Assembly (NCBI RefSeq): GCF_035593305.1
Contig: NZ_CP141615.1
Location: forward strand, 2,387,722-2,451,721
DNA length: 64,000 nucleotides
Reading direction: 5' to 3'
DNA from: Limnochorda sp. L945t
GTDB taxonomy: Bacteria; Bacillota; Limnochordia; Limnochordales; Geochordaceae
Both the position numbers and the translations under genes were made by a program. Under the pieces are notes generated by a model. The model did not search any database, was not told the DNA's origin, and saw only the letters and a list, made by a program, of their open reading frames with translations. This document shows, one piece after another, positions 1-8,346 of this stretch (its first letter is position 1; each line of letters opens with the position of its first letter).

Positions 1-54
1 GAGGCCGAGGATGCGGCCGCCGTGGCCGTCGCTGCCAGCCTCAGGGGCGTTCCG

Positions 55-744
55 ATGAGGGAGGCCATGGTCGTGAGGGAGGCCGTGCAGTGGCAATGGT
101 TGGCCTCGGCATGGCCCGTGCGCGTCCTGGCGCTACTCGAGAAACACCCTGCCACGCCGCGAGAGCTGGCCAGCCAGCTCCAGGCGCCTGAACCGGTCGT
201 GGAACGCCAGCTGGCCGGGCTGGCCCGGGCCGGGCTGGTCGCAGCGAGCGGCCCGGGAGGAGCCTACCGTCTGGTCGCCCGCGACGTCCGGGTGACCCCC
301 GACGCGGTGGGCGGCCCGGAGGGCATGGAACGGATGATCGCCCGGTTCGTCCAGCCGGGAGTCGACCAGCTGCGGCAGATGATGCACGCCATCCCGCCGG
401 AGCTGAAGGGCCAGGCACTGGCCCGGTGGCTCGCCGACCACGGCTATCTGCTACGGTTTTCGGCCCAGGTCCTGTGCATGTCTCGCAAGCAGTGGGAGCG
501 GCTCTCCGAGCAGCTGGAACGGTCGCTCGTCGAGCTTTCCCGGCATGGCGGGGCAGGCGGGGACGATGCGGAAGACAAGGCTCCCGACGATCCAGAGGAG
601 GCGTTCGTCTTCACGCTCCTGAGCTTCCGCCTGCCCGACGAACGCCCGGCCGAGGAGGTCGCGCCGGAAGCCACCCGGGCCCGGACCGGCCGGCCCGAAC
701 CCGATCAGGCGCACCCGAGCCAGTCGCACAGGATGCCGGCGTAG
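55..744 (+). CDS. ArsR/MarR-like winged-helix transcriptional regulator
   Basis: A 229-residue protein with an N-terminal winged helix-turn-helix (about residues 10-75: helix, ATPRELA turn, recognition helix, then a GAYRL wing) followed by a helical region and an acidic, disordered C-terminus. It probably binds DNA as a dimer; no effector is evident. The ATG at 55 overlaps a TGA (56-58) that closes a frame entering from the window edge, giving an ATGA junction, and has AGGGG seven bases upstream. A GTG at 73 behind GAGGGAGG is an alternative start. The same frame is open to base 1. The last 40 bases overlap the convergent M20 peptidase gene. The family is clear from the fold pattern only, so the function is generic. 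Confidence 0.6.
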   Translation: MREAMVVREAVQWQWLASAWPVRVLALLEKHPATPRELASQLQAPEPVVERQLAGLARAGLVAASGPGGAYRLVARDVRVTPDAVGGPEGMERMIARFVQPGVDQLRQMMHAIPPELKGQALARWLADHGYLLRFSAQVLCMSRKQWERLSEQLERSLVELSRHGGAGGDDAEDKAPDDPEEAFVFTLLSFRLPDERPAEEVAPEATRARTGRPEPDQAHPSQSHRMPA

Positions 745-1901
745 AGCAGGGCCGCCTGCTCGAGCTCGGCGACGGCCACCGACTCGTCGACGGTGTGGGC
801 CTGGTCGAGCTGGCCGGGGCCGAGGATCACCGTGGGGATGCCTGCCTGGTTGACGAGGAAGCGGGCGTCCGTCGTGCCCGGCATCCCTGCGGGCGGCGCC
901 GGCTGCAGCCCGAGAAGGGCGCGGACGCGGGCCACTGCCTGTACGATGGGCTCGTCCGGGCCTACTTCGGATGGCTGCGCGTGGTGGAGCACCCGCACCC
1001 GGGCTTGGCAATCGGGATCCGACGCCTCGAGCGCCCGCAGCTCCTGCTCGATGGCGGCCAGGGCGCTCTCCGGTGACTCGCCGGGGACGAGTCGCCGGTC
1101 GAGGGTGATGGTGCAGCGGTCGGGCACCACGTTGGTCTTGCTGCCGCCTGCGATCGTGCCGACGCTCAACGTCGGCGAGCCGAGCAGCGGGTGACGGGCC
1201 GTGAATCGCAGGCCGTGCAGGCTCTGGATGACCGCCGCCATCTTCACGACGGCGTTGACCCCCAGGTGCGGCGTGGAGGCGTGGCAGCTGCGGCCGGTGG
1301 TCGTGATCTCCACCCACAAGAGGCCTCGGGCCGCCACGAACGGCCGCAGACCGGTGGGCTCGCCGCAGATGGCCGCATCCGCGCGCACGGGGAAGCGCTC
1401 CACGAGGTACTGGGTCCCGAAGGGGCCCAGCATCTCTTCGTCCGCGACCGCCTGCACGACGAGGCGCCCCGCCGGGCGCAGGCCGGCCCGGCGCAGGATG
1501 GCGACGGCCTCCAAGATGGCCGCCACGGCCCCTTTCATGTCGGCGCTACCCCGGCCCCACAGGCGGCCGCCGTCCACTACTCCCGCGAAAGGCGGGTAGC
1601 GCCACGCCGAGGCGTCACCCGCCGGCACGACATCGAGGTGGCCGTTCCAAAGAAGGCTCCGGGTCGCCCCCCAGCCGGGCGTCCCCCACTCGCCCACGAC
1701 GCTCGCCCGTCCCGGATGAGGCTCGACGAGCTGCACGTCACGAAAGCCCAGCTCGAGCATGCGCTCCCGCACCCAGCGAGCGGCCGGCGCCTCGTTGCCC
1801 GGAGGGTTGGTGGTGTCGATCCGGATGAGCGCGCGGGCCGCGTCGAGCAGTGCATCCCGATCGAGATGGGCTTTCAGGGCCTCCACGGGGACGTCTCCCA
1901 T
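705..1901 (-). CDS. M20 family metallopeptidase (ArgE/DapE/CPG2-type deacylase)
   Basis: A 398-residue cytoplasmic zinc hydrolase of the ArgE/DapE/carboxypeptidase G2 family, the usual family length. Metal and catalytic residues are visible: GHLDVV (His88, Asp90), the bridging Asp121 in GRGSADMKG, the catalytic Glu pair at 155-156 in ADEE, Glu181 in CGEPTG, and a late QAHTVDES His. The lid/dimerisation domain lies between, with GRSCHAS and NVVPD. Members remove acyl groups from amino acids or cleave dipeptides, and sequence alone does not settle acetylornithine versus succinyl-diaminopimelate. GGGAGGAA precedes the ATG. purA lies upstream on the same strand with a 52-base gap, so the two may be cotranscribed. 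Confidence 0.9.
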   Translation of the reverse strand: MGDVPVEALKAHLDRDALLDAARALIRIDTTNPPGNEAPAARWVRERMLELGFRDVQLVEPHPGRASVVGEWGTPGWGATRSLLWNGHLDVVPAGDASAWRYPPFAGVVDGGRLWGRGSADMKGAVAAILEAVAILRRAGLRPAGRLVVQAVADEEMLGPFGTQYLVERFPVRADAAICGEPTGLRPFVAARGLLWVEITTTGRSCHASTPHLGVNAVVKMAAVIQSLHGLRFTARHPLLGSPTLSVGTIAGGSKTNVVPDRCTITLDRRLVPGESPESALAAIEQELRALEASDPDCQARVRVLHHAQPSEVGPDEPIVQAVARVRALLGLQPAPPAGMPGTTDARFLVNQAGIPTVILGPGQLDQAHTVDESVAVAELEQAALLYAGILCDWLGCA

Positions 1902-1953
1902 GCTGCGCGGTTCCTCCCTTTGGGCCGAGCCCTTCCCCGTTCTGTGAGAAGGC

Positions 1954-3252
1954 TCACCGCACGGCCGCCACGAACGGATCGGCCCGCTCCACGGTCTGGG
2001 CGCTTTCCCTTCCCACCGAGACCAGGTGGACGGGCACGCCGGTGAGCGTCTCGATCCTCTCCAGGTAGCGCCGGGCGTTGGCCGGCAGCTCCTCGTAGCG
2101 ACGGCACTGCCCGACCTCCTCGCGCCACCCGGGGAGCGTCTCGTACTCGACCTCCGAGCGCTCGAGCACGTCCAGACGGGCCGGGAAGCGCTCGATCCGC
2201 TGCGTGCCGACGCGGTAGGCCACCCCGATCCGCACCTCGTCGAGCCCGGTCAGGACGTCCAGGAGCGTCACGGCAAGCCCCGTAAGCCCTCCGACCTCCA
2301 CCGCCCACCGCACGATGACGAGGTCGAGCCACCCGCAGCGCCTGGGCCGCCCCGTGGTGGTGCCGTACTCCCGGCCCCGCTCGCGCAGGTACTGGCCGAT
2401 CTCGTTGGGCTGCTCCGTCGGGAAAGGCCCGTGACCCACCCGGGTCGCGTAGGCCTTCATCACCCCGATGGAGCCCCGCACCCACCAGGGCGGGATGCCG
2501 AGCCCCCACGCCGCCCCGGCCGCCGTGGTGGCCGAAGACGTGACGAACGGATAGGTGCCGAAGTCCAGGTCGAGGAGGGTCCCCTGGGCCCCTTCCAGAA
2601 GGATCCGCCGGTCATCGGCCACACTCTGTCGCAGCACGGCCGCCACGTCGCCGACGTAAGGGCGCAGCCGCCTGCCGTAGTCGGCGTACTGCTCGACGAG
2701 CGCATCCAGCTGCAGAGGCTCGTGGTCGTAAAGCGCCTGGAGCAGCCGGTTTTTCCTCGGCAGCACCTCGGCCAGCCGGCGCGCCAGGGCGTCCGGATCG
2801 ACGAGCTCCGCGAGGCGGATCCCCTCCCTGGCCGCCTTGTCGGTGTACGCCGGGCCGATGCCCAGGCCGGTCGTGCCGATGGAAGCGCGGCCCCGCACCT
2901 GCTCCTCCAGCCGATCGAGCAGGTGATGGTAGGGCATCACCACGTGGGCTCGTTCGCTGAGGCGCAGCCGGTCGACGTCCACGCCCTGGGCCCGCAGCGC
3001 GTCCAGCTCCTCGAGCAGGCGCGGTGGGTCCACCACCGCGCCGTTGCCCACCAGCGGCAAGCATCCGGGGAACAGCACGCCCGAGGGCACCTGGTGCAAG
3101 CGGAACTCTCGCCCCTCGAGCACCACGGTGTGGCCTGCGTTGGCCCCGCCGCCGAACCTCGCCACCACATCGGCCCGGGCAGCCAGGTACCCGGCGATCT
3201 TGCCCTTGCCTTCGTCTCCCCACTGCGATCCGGTAACCGCCAGTACTGCCAC
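1954..3252 (-). CDS. purA: Adenylosuccinate synthase
   Basis: Catalyses GTP-dependent joining of IMP and aspartate to adenylosuccinate, the first committed step to AMP. The N-terminus carries the hallmark GSQWGDEGKGK loop, followed by GGANAGHTVV, GTTGLGIGPAYTDKAAR and, later, the GTTTGRPRRCGWLD region. Starting at GTG 3252 gives 432 residues, matching the family; the longer open frame would add 82 residues with no similarity to PurA. A sigma-A-like promoter lies at 3326-3353. It is not clustered with other purine genes here. Confidence 0.96.
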   Translation of the reverse strand: MAVLAVTGSQWGDEGKGKIAGYLAARADVVARFGGGANAGHTVVLEGREFRLHQVPSGVLFPGCLPLVGNGAVVDPPRLLEELDALRAQGVDVDRLRLSERAHVVMPYHHLLDRLEEQVRGRASIGTTGLGIGPAYTDKAAREGIRLAELVDPDALARRLAEVLPRKNRLLQALYDHEPLQLDALVEQYADYGRRLRPYVGDVAAVLRQSVADDRRILLEGAQGTLLDLDFGTYPFVTSSATTAAGAAWGLGIPPWWVRGSIGVMKAYATRVGHGPFPTEQPNEIGQYLRERGREYGTTTGRPRRCGWLDLVIVRWAVEVGGLTGLAVTLLDVLTGLDEVRIGVAYRVGTQRIERFPARLDVLERSEVEYETLPGWREEVGQCRRYEELPANARRYLERIETLTGVPVHLVSVGRESAQTVERADPFVAAVR

Positions 3253-3325
3253 GTTGCATCCCGCTCTTCCAGCCAGTAGCCTGTCCGGGCCACGCCGCGC
3301 GCGTTTATTTTCCCGGGTGCGGGTC

Positions 3326-3353
3326 ATCCTAGTGGGCGAGAGACACCGGTCAA
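3326..3353 (-). promoter_or_regulatory. Predicted sigma-A promoter of purA
   Basis: On the minus strand, TTGACC (3348-3353) is followed by a 16-base spacer and TAGGAT (3326-3331). It sits about 75 bases ahead of the chosen purA start, inside the only non-coding gap between purA and the gene at 3441-4478. Confidence 0.6.
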
Positions 3354-3440
3354 TGCCGAACGGACGTGACTCGCCTCGCCAGTTCGAGGCCAGCGCAGTC
3401 GCCTCGCCGGCCACAGCCGGCGACGCCCTGCGCAGGTTCA

Positions 3441-4478
3441 TCAAGAACCTGTTGCTCTCCCTTCGGCCTCTTGCCCGGTGTCTCTCCACCCCGTCCATGC
3501 CCTACAATACCGGGCCACCGGGCATCGGCTCAAGCAGGTCCCGATACTTCCTGCCCCGCACAGGGCGCGCCCCTGCGAGGAGAGGATCGTGCTGTCCCCT
3601 CCGAAGTGCCGGATCACCAGCGCTTTGAGGACGGGCGGCCTGGCTCGACCGTCGCCCAGCCCCAGGTTGTGGACCGCCCGGCGCAGATACGGATCCGGAT
3701 AGAAGGCCGCCACGTGCCGGTGGGCATCGGCCCACACCCCGAGCCGGCCCATCTCCCGGACGATCCAGGAGGCCATGCGGTCGATGCCGTCGAGGGACTG
3801 GCGCAGGAGCCGGACGGTCGCCTCGGGGCGCTGTCCTGCCTTTTCCCAGACGACCCCCGGGTCGCCGCCCCATTCCAGGCACACCGTGGATGCGGCAACG
3901 GTGAGTCTCTGGCGTTGGTGGTCGCGGCGTACCGGGCCCCGGTACGATCGGGCGAGGACATGATCGACCTCCTGCTGCCACGAGACCGTGGCCCGCGCCA
4001 CGTCGCCGACCTCCAGGAGGCCCTTCCGGCGAAGCGCGCAGAAGGTCTCCTCCACCCGCGCCCAGGGCACCGGAGCTGCGAGCAGCACCGCGAGCGCCAG
4101 GAGCTGCCAGCGCCCCTCGGGGCCGGTCACGTCCAGGGACTCGCCGTAGCGAGCGAGCACCCGTACCGGGGGCTGCGACCGCCAGTACTCGGTGAGCTGC
4201 TCCGCGATGGCCTGCAGGTCACCAGGAGCCTGGGACGAGGACGGAAGATCCGGGGCCGGCAGTGGCGCACGAGAGGCACGCCAGGCCTCCCCGGTGGCCA
4301 GTTCGTCTTGGAGCAACCGGGAGAGCTCTCCCAGGCGCGACGCAGGGTGCCCCGTTGACGGGGGCAACGGGTAGCCGGACGCCCGTAGCAGGCGCCCGGC
4401 CTCCTGCCCCACCTCTGCAGCGAGCGCGAGCACGATGAGCTCCGGCGGATAGCTGCCGGACGTGGCATGACTCGACAA
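3441..4478 (-). CDS. Hypothetical protein with HhH-GPD-like region and C-terminal four-Cys motif
   Basis: A 345-residue protein I do not firmly recognise. Near the C-terminus it has a helical stretch (LDGIDRMASWIVREM, then AHRHVAAFY) resembling the helix-hairpin-helix of the endonuclease III superfamily. It ends in four cysteines spaced C-x7-C-x3-C-x5-C (CLSRCPVARYC at the end), close to but not the same as the C-x6-C-x2-C-x5-C iron-sulfur loop of endonuclease III. A DNA-repair-like iron-sulfur protein is therefore possible, though unproven. The start is set at TTG 4478 because GGGAGG lies eight bases upstream; the in-frame GTG at 4508 has no ribosome-binding site. Confidence 0.6.
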   Translation of the reverse strand: MSSHATSGSYPPELIVLALAAEVGQEAGRLLRASGYPLPPSTGHPASRLGELSRLLQDELATGEAWRASRAPLPAPDLPSSSQAPGDLQAIAEQLTEYWRSQPPVRVLARYGESLDVTGPEGRWQLLALAVLLAAPVPWARVEETFCALRRKGLLEVGDVARATVSWQQEVDHVLARSYRGPVRRDHQRQRLTVAASTVCLEWGGDPGVVWEKAGQRPEATVRLLRQSLDGIDRMASWIVREMGRLGVWADAHRHVAAFYPDPYLRRAVHNLGLGDGRARPPVLKALVIRHFGGDSTILSSQGRALCGAGSIGTCLSRCPVARYCRAWTGWRDTGQEAEGRATGS

Positions 4479-4546
4479 TGCGGCGGCCTCCCATCGGGAA
4501 GTCCTCACCCGGGAAGCCGGCCTGGAGGGGTAGCACCGCTATCCTA

Positions 4547-4999
4547 TCACGCCTCCCGGTAAAACCGGAAGCGGTCGACGCCCGGGACCGGGACTTCCTG
4601 GAGATTGCGCGTCCAGGGCGGCGGTGCGATGCTCCTGTCATGGTACCAGTAGACCCCGGGGATGGGGTTGGCCCACGAGGGAGCCTCGAGCACGCCCCAG
4701 GCTACCTGAACGCACTGGTACCAAGCCTGTTGCTCCGTGACGTGCCCCATGGGGTCGAGCAGGCGCTCACGGTTGGGATCTCCCGGGTTCCACGCCGAGA
4801 ACTGGCGGGGCCGGGTACAGACCTCGGGAATCGAGTCTCCGAACCGCTGCTTCGGATCGTCGACGCGGTTTCTGATCACCCAGGCGACGGTCCGCTGGGT
4901 CTCCTCGTTTTCGCCCCGTGCCTCTCCGAAGACGGTCTTGGCCATGTACATCCAGTCGGTGAAGGTACGGGGCGTGATGAGCTGCAGCACGTCCGCCAT
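4547..4999 (-). CDS. SleB/CwlJ-family cell wall hydrolase
   Basis: A 150-residue protein that consists almost entirely of a Hydrolase_2 (SleB/CwlJ) domain. It has the signature FGEARGE with the catalytic Glu, then VAWVIRNRV, the QFSAWN motif and the GVYWYHD stretch. In spore formers this family attacks the muramic-lactam peptidoglycan of the spore cortex during germination, and some members act on vegetative walls. There is no signal peptide and no peptidoglycan-binding domain, unlike SleB itself, so it resembles CwlJ in architecture. It is divergent from the MFS gene across a 101-base gap. Confidence 0.85.
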   Translation of the reverse strand: MADVLQLITPRTFTDWMYMAKTVFGEARGENEETQRTVAWVIRNRVDDPKQRFGDSIPEVCTRPRQFSAWNPGDPNRERLLDPMGHVTEQQAWYQCVQVAWGVLEAPSWANPIPGVYWYHDRSIAPPPWTRNLQEVPVPGVDRFRFYREA

Positions 5000-5100
5000 C
5001 CCACCCGCCCCACGCTATGCGGGCCTGTACAGAGGGGTTACGGAAGGCCACCACGAAGGGAGTGGAGCACTACTCTCAGGCGTGAACGGGAGCCGGGCCA

Positions 5101-6570
5101 TTGTCGCGCCGCGGGGCGGTCGTGGGCTCACTGGTCGGGGGCGTGCGGGCCTATGCGGGGGCGCTGCGCGCCGCGTCGCCGGGCGCTCGCCTGTTTTTGT
5201 GGCATTCGGCCATCGGCAGCGTGGCCTACAGCATTTACGCGCTGTTGCTCAACTTGTACCTCTACAGTTTGGGATACCGGCAGGACTTCATGGGGCTCAT
5301 GGCCGCACTGCCGGCCGCCGTCACCCTCGTCCTGGGCCTGCCCGCCGGGGCGATGGCTGACCGGCACGGGTACCGGGCGTTGCTCCTGATGGGCGCCTCC
5401 CTGTTGGTCGTCTCCGGCTTCGGGATGGCGCTCGCCACCGACGCCCTGACGTTGCTCCTCTCCTCGACTCTGTCCGGCATCGGCGGCACGTTGACGTGGG
5501 TGCTCGGCAACCCGTATCTCGCCCAGCAGAGCACCGAACGGGAACGCATGGAGCTGCTCGCCGTCAACTTCGCCCTCACCACGGTGGCGGGCTTCGTGGG
5601 GAGCCTCCTGGCCGGCTGGGTCCCCGAGTGGGCCGCGGCGCAGCTTGGCGTGGACGCCATGAACCCGGGCCCGCTGCGCGCCGGCATGCTGGCGGCCGCC
5701 GGGCTCGGGGTGGCGGCGCTGGTGCCCCTCCTGCGGCTCCCTCCGGATCGCCCGGCCGCCCGGCCGCACGGTCTTGGGCGGTCGTGGCGGGCCGTGCTGC
5801 CGCGAGGCGCCGAGCTCGGCCTCTTCGCCCGGATCCTCGGGCCCAGCGCTCTCATCGGCTTCGGAGCGGGGATCATGGTCACGTTCTTCCAGATCTTCTT
5901 CCGCCTGCGCTTCGGGCTCGATCCGGGAGCGATCGGGGCCATCTTCGCCTTCACCTCGATCTTCAACGCGGCGGCATCCCTGCTGACGCCGCTGATGGCC
6001 CGGCGGCTGGGCAAGGTGCGTACGGTGGTGCTGACCCAGGGGCTCTCCATCCCGTTCCTGGTCGTGTTGACGTTCTCGTACGACTTGCGGTGGGCTACCG
6101 TGGCCTATTACGCTCGCTCTGCCCTGATGAACATGGGAGCGCCGGTCGTGATGGCCTTCGCCCTCGAGATGGTGGCGCCCCACCGGCGGGCGACCCTCTC
6201 CAGCCTCGAGGCCATGCTGGGCAGCCTCGGGCGCGGCGGGCTGGGGCCGCTGGTCAGCGGGTTTTTGCAGGTGCGGGGTGGCTTCGAGCCGGCCTTCAGC
6301 CTCACCACGGTCTCGTATGCGGCCGCGACCGTGATGTTCTGGCTCTTCTTCCGAGACGCCGAGCGGCGGGGCGCGCCCGCGCGGGCGGCCCGGCACGCTC
6401 CCGGCGCTCAGGCCGAGGGCGAGGGATCCACGGCGATGACGTCGACCTCGACGAGCGCGCCCTTGGGGAGCTCCGCGACCGCCACCGTGGACCGAGCAGG
6501 CGGGGGGTCGGGGAAGATCTGCGCCCAAACCCGGTTGACCTCGGGGAAGTCGGCCATCGAGCGAAGGTAA
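5101..6570 (+). CDS. MFS transporter
   Basis: A 489-residue major facilitator with about 12 hydrophobic segments. The loop between segments 2 and 3 carries the family signature GLPAGAMADRHGYRALL, with a repeat-like LMARRLGKVRTVV in the second half. Substrate cannot be read from sequence. The start is TTG 5101 with GGGAG eight bases upstream. The last membrane segment ends near MFWLFFRD, after which the frame continues about 70 residues as a Ser/Thr/Ala/Gly-rich tail that lies antisense to ridA for 163 bases. No earlier in-frame stop exists. Confidence 0.85.
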   Translation: MSRRGAVVGSLVGGVRAYAGALRAASPGARLFLWHSAIGSVAYSIYALLLNLYLYSLGYRQDFMGLMAALPAAVTLVLGLPAGAMADRHGYRALLLMGASLLVVSGFGMALATDALTLLLSSTLSGIGGTLTWVLGNPYLAQQSTERERMELLAVNFALTTVAGFVGSLLAGWVPEWAAAQLGVDAMNPGPLRAGMLAAAGLGVAALVPLLRLPPDRPAARPHGLGRSWRAVLPRGAELGLFARILGPSALIGFGAGIMVTFFQIFFRLRFGLDPGAIGAIFAFTSIFNAAASLLTPLMARRLGKVRTVVLTQGLSIPFLVVLTFSYDLRWATVAYYARSALMNMGAPVVMAFALEMVAPHRRATLSSLEAMLGSLGRGGLGPLVSGFLQVRGGFEPAFSLTTVSYAAATVMFWLFFRDAERRGAPARAARHAPGAQAEGEGSTAMTSTSTSAPLGSSATATVDRAGGGSGKICAQTRLTSGKSAIERR

Positions 6571-6800
6571 ATGGTGGCCTTCACCACGTGGGCCAAAGTG
6601 GCACCGCAGGCCCGAAGGACCGCCTCCACGTTGGCCAGCGCCCGCCGCACCTGCGCCTCGACGGGCCCCTGCACCAGCTCGCCGGTTGCGGGGTCGAGAG
6701 GGATCTGGCCGGAGACGAAGATCAGCCCTCCGGTGCGGATCGCCTGGGAGTACGGCCCTACCGCCGCGGGGGCCTGGTCCGAGCTGACCGGTCGCTTCAT
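6408..6800 (-). CDS. ridA: RidA family reactive enamine/imine deaminase
   Basis: A 130-residue RidA (YjgF/YER057c/UK114) protein. The family hydrolyses reactive 2-aminoacrylate and related enamines released by PLP enzymes. Diagnostic stretches are AVGPYSQAI at the N-terminus, FVSGQIPLDP, NVEAVLRACGATLAHVVK, and the C-terminal PPARSTVAV with the Arg that binds substrate carboxylate, followed by LPKGALVEVDVIA. The start is ATG 6800; AAGGAGG lies 14 bases upstream, a rather long spacing. It follows ctaB by 20 bases on the same strand, so the two are likely one transcript. Confidence 0.92.
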   Translation of the reverse strand: MKRPVSSDQAPAAVGPYSQAIRTGGLIFVSGQIPLDPATGELVQGPVEAQVRRALANVEAVLRACGATLAHVVKATIYLRSMADFPEVNRVWAQIFPDPPPARSTVAVAELPKGALVEVDVIAVDPSPSA

Positions 6801-6820
6801 GGGTACGCCAGGAGCCTCCT

Positions 6821-7738
6821 TCACGCCAGCCATCTCGCGGAGATCACCAGAGTCGTGTAGACGACGCTCAAGTAAAAGAGCGAATAGTGGAAAAGCGCCC
6901 GGTCCGCCTCCCGGATCGCCTGGCGCCAGGCCTGCACGGCCATGGCAACGTAGATGACGCCTGCCGCGCCGGCCACGGCCAGGTACAGCGGGCCGCCCAC
7001 GCCGGCCAGCGGCGGCAGCATCGCCACGGCGGCGAGCGCCACCGTATAAGCGACCACCCACCGGCGGGTGGCGGCGGCTCCCCGCACGTTGGGGAGCATC
7101 GGCACCCCGGCCCGCCGGTAGTCCTCCTCGGCCAGCAAGGCCAGCGACCAGAAATGGGGTGGCGTCCACAGGAAGATGATGGCGAACAACAACCACGGCG
7201 CCACGCCCAGCCCTTGCCCGGCGGCGGCCCAACCGATCACGGGCCCCATGGCTCCGGCCGCTCCGCCCAGCACGATGTTTTGGGGAGTCCGCCGCTTGAG
7301 CCAGAGGCTGTATACGCCCACGTAAATCGAAAACCCTACGAAGGTGAGCGCGGCCGGCAACTTGCCTACCCAGGCCAGCAAGATGGCGAGGCCCGCGCCG
7401 GTCAGCCCCAGCCCGTACAGGAGCGCCGCACCCGGCCGGATCCGACCGGCCGGGATGGCCCTGCGCGCCGTGCGACGCATCCGGGCGTCGATGTCACGGT
7501 CGATGTAGCAGTTGAGCACTCCGCCCCCGCCGGAGACGAGGCCCACCCCGGCGAGGGTCGCCAGCAACAGCGCCGGCGGCCCGTACGGCCCCGGCGCCAC
7601 GAGGAAGCCGGAAAGGGTCGTGATGAGGATGAGCGCCACGATCCCGGGTTTGGTCAGCTCGTAGTAATCCGAGACGGCCTGCCGGACCCGTTCCCACGGA
7701 CCGGAAGCAGCCCCGGCACTGAGCGCCGGAGCCCTCAC
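6821..7738 (-). CDS. ctaB: Protoheme IX farnesyltransferase (heme O synthase)
   Basis: An integral membrane UbiA-superfamily prenyltransferase that adds a farnesyl group to haem B to make haem O, the precursor of haem A used by haem-copper oxidases. The first Asp-rich motif NCYIDRDIDARM and the second-loop sequence YRRAGVPMLP are present. About eight membrane segments are visible. The product probably serves the ba3 oxidase at 37178-39546. Start GTG 7738 has GGGGGG nine bases upstream; an in-frame GTG at 7765 would add nine residues but has poor spacing. Confidence 0.92.
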   Translation of the reverse strand: MRAPALSAGAASGPWERVRQAVSDYYELTKPGIVALILITTLSGFLVAPGPYGPPALLLATLAGVGLVSGGGGVLNCYIDRDIDARMRRTARRAIPAGRIRPGAALLYGLGLTGAGLAILLAWVGKLPAALTFVGFSIYVGVYSLWLKRRTPQNIVLGGAAGAMGPVIGWAAAGQGLGVAPWLLFAIIFLWTPPHFWSLALLAEEDYRRAGVPMLPNVRGAAATRRWVVAYTVALAAVAMLPPLAGVGGPLYLAVAGAAGVIYVAMAVQAWRQAIREADRALFHYSLFYLSVVYTTLVISARWLA

Positions 7739-7882
7739 CGCAGGGTTCCCCCCATCGCCCCACACCCCTCGCCCCAGTGAATGAAACCGCCCGGGAAGCT
7801 ACGCTGATAGTGCCTACGGTTACCACAGCCAGTCTACCACAGGTGCCCGTGCCCTGTCTCACCGTCCCGTTGTGCCTTTCCC

Positions 7883-7911
7883 TTGACGTCTCAGGTAACA
7901 CAGGCTACCAT
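7883..7911 (+). promoter_or_regulatory. Sigma-A promoter of the arsR-ATPase operon
   Basis: TTGACG (7883-7888), a 17-base spacer and TACCAT (7906-7911) form a good sigma-A promoter 39 bases before the arsR start. The predicted transcription start falls in the inverted repeat that follows. Confidence 0.7.
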
Positions 7912-7913
7912 AG

Positions 7914-7929
7914 ATAAGCGCATACTTAT
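7914..7929. promoter_or_regulatory. Candidate ArsR/SmtB operator (inverted repeat)
   Basis: ATAAG (7914-7918) and CTTAT (7925-7929) form a perfect 5-base inverted repeat around a 6-base spacer. It begins three bases after the -10 box, so a bound repressor would cover the transcription start. AT-rich inverted repeats at this position are typical for ArsR/SmtB autoregulation. Confidence 0.55.
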
Positions 7930-7949
7930 ATGTGGAGGTATGGAGACGC

Positions 7950-8333
7950 ATGCTGGCCACTGCTGCCCGGAGCGTCCGCGAGGGCGAGGACGCTCATCGC
8001 TTTGCCGGGGGGCCGGCCTCCACTCCGGGCGTCGCCCTGGAGGCCGCCACGGCGCGGCGGATGGCCGACCTGTTCAAGGTGCTCGCCGACCCTGCCCGCC
8101 TGCGGGTCATGGCTTGCCTGGTGGGGGGCGAGGTGTGCGTGCACCGCCTCGTCGAGACGCTGGGGATGTCGCAGCCGGCCGTCTCCCACCACCTGCGGGT
8201 CTTGAGGTTCATGGGCCTGGTGAGTTACCGGCGGGAAGGGCGCCACGTCTTTTACCGGCTCGACGACCGGCACGTGCTCGACCTCTTCATGCAAGCACTG
8301 TCCCATGCCAGCCACTCCGGGTCGGCCACGTGA
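7950..8333 (+). CDS. ArsR/SmtB family metal-responsive repressor
   Basis: A 127-residue winged-helix repressor. The family motif appears as GEVCVHRLVETLGMSQPAVSHH: a Cys in the ELCV-type metal box, then the recognition helix with the invariant SQPAVSHHL, then a wing REGRHVFYRL. C-terminal His and Asp residues (DDRHVLDLF, SHASH) could form an alpha5 metal site of the SmtB/CzrA type, so Zn, Co or Ni sensing is plausible; the effector is inference. The GGAGG at 7935-7939 supports ATG 7950. It is followed 13 bases later by the P1B ATPase and is probably its repressor. Confidence 0.88.
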   Translation: MLATAARSVREGEDAHRFAGGPASTPGVALEAATARRMADLFKVLADPARLRVMACLVGGEVCVHRLVETLGMSQPAVSHHLRVLRFMGLVSYRREGRHVFYRLDDRHVLDLFMQALSHASHSGSAT

Positions 8334-8346
8334 GGACCGGGTAGCC

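Noticed and set aside
1-54. A possible 3-prime end of an upstream gene closing at TGA 56-58
   Set aside because: Too short to identify; noted only as support for the ATGA junction of the first gene.
6370-6570. A frameshift at the end of the MFS gene
   Set aside because: The frame is uninterrupted through the last membrane segment. Without a relative to compare, the long tail was kept as sequence and not called a pseudogene.
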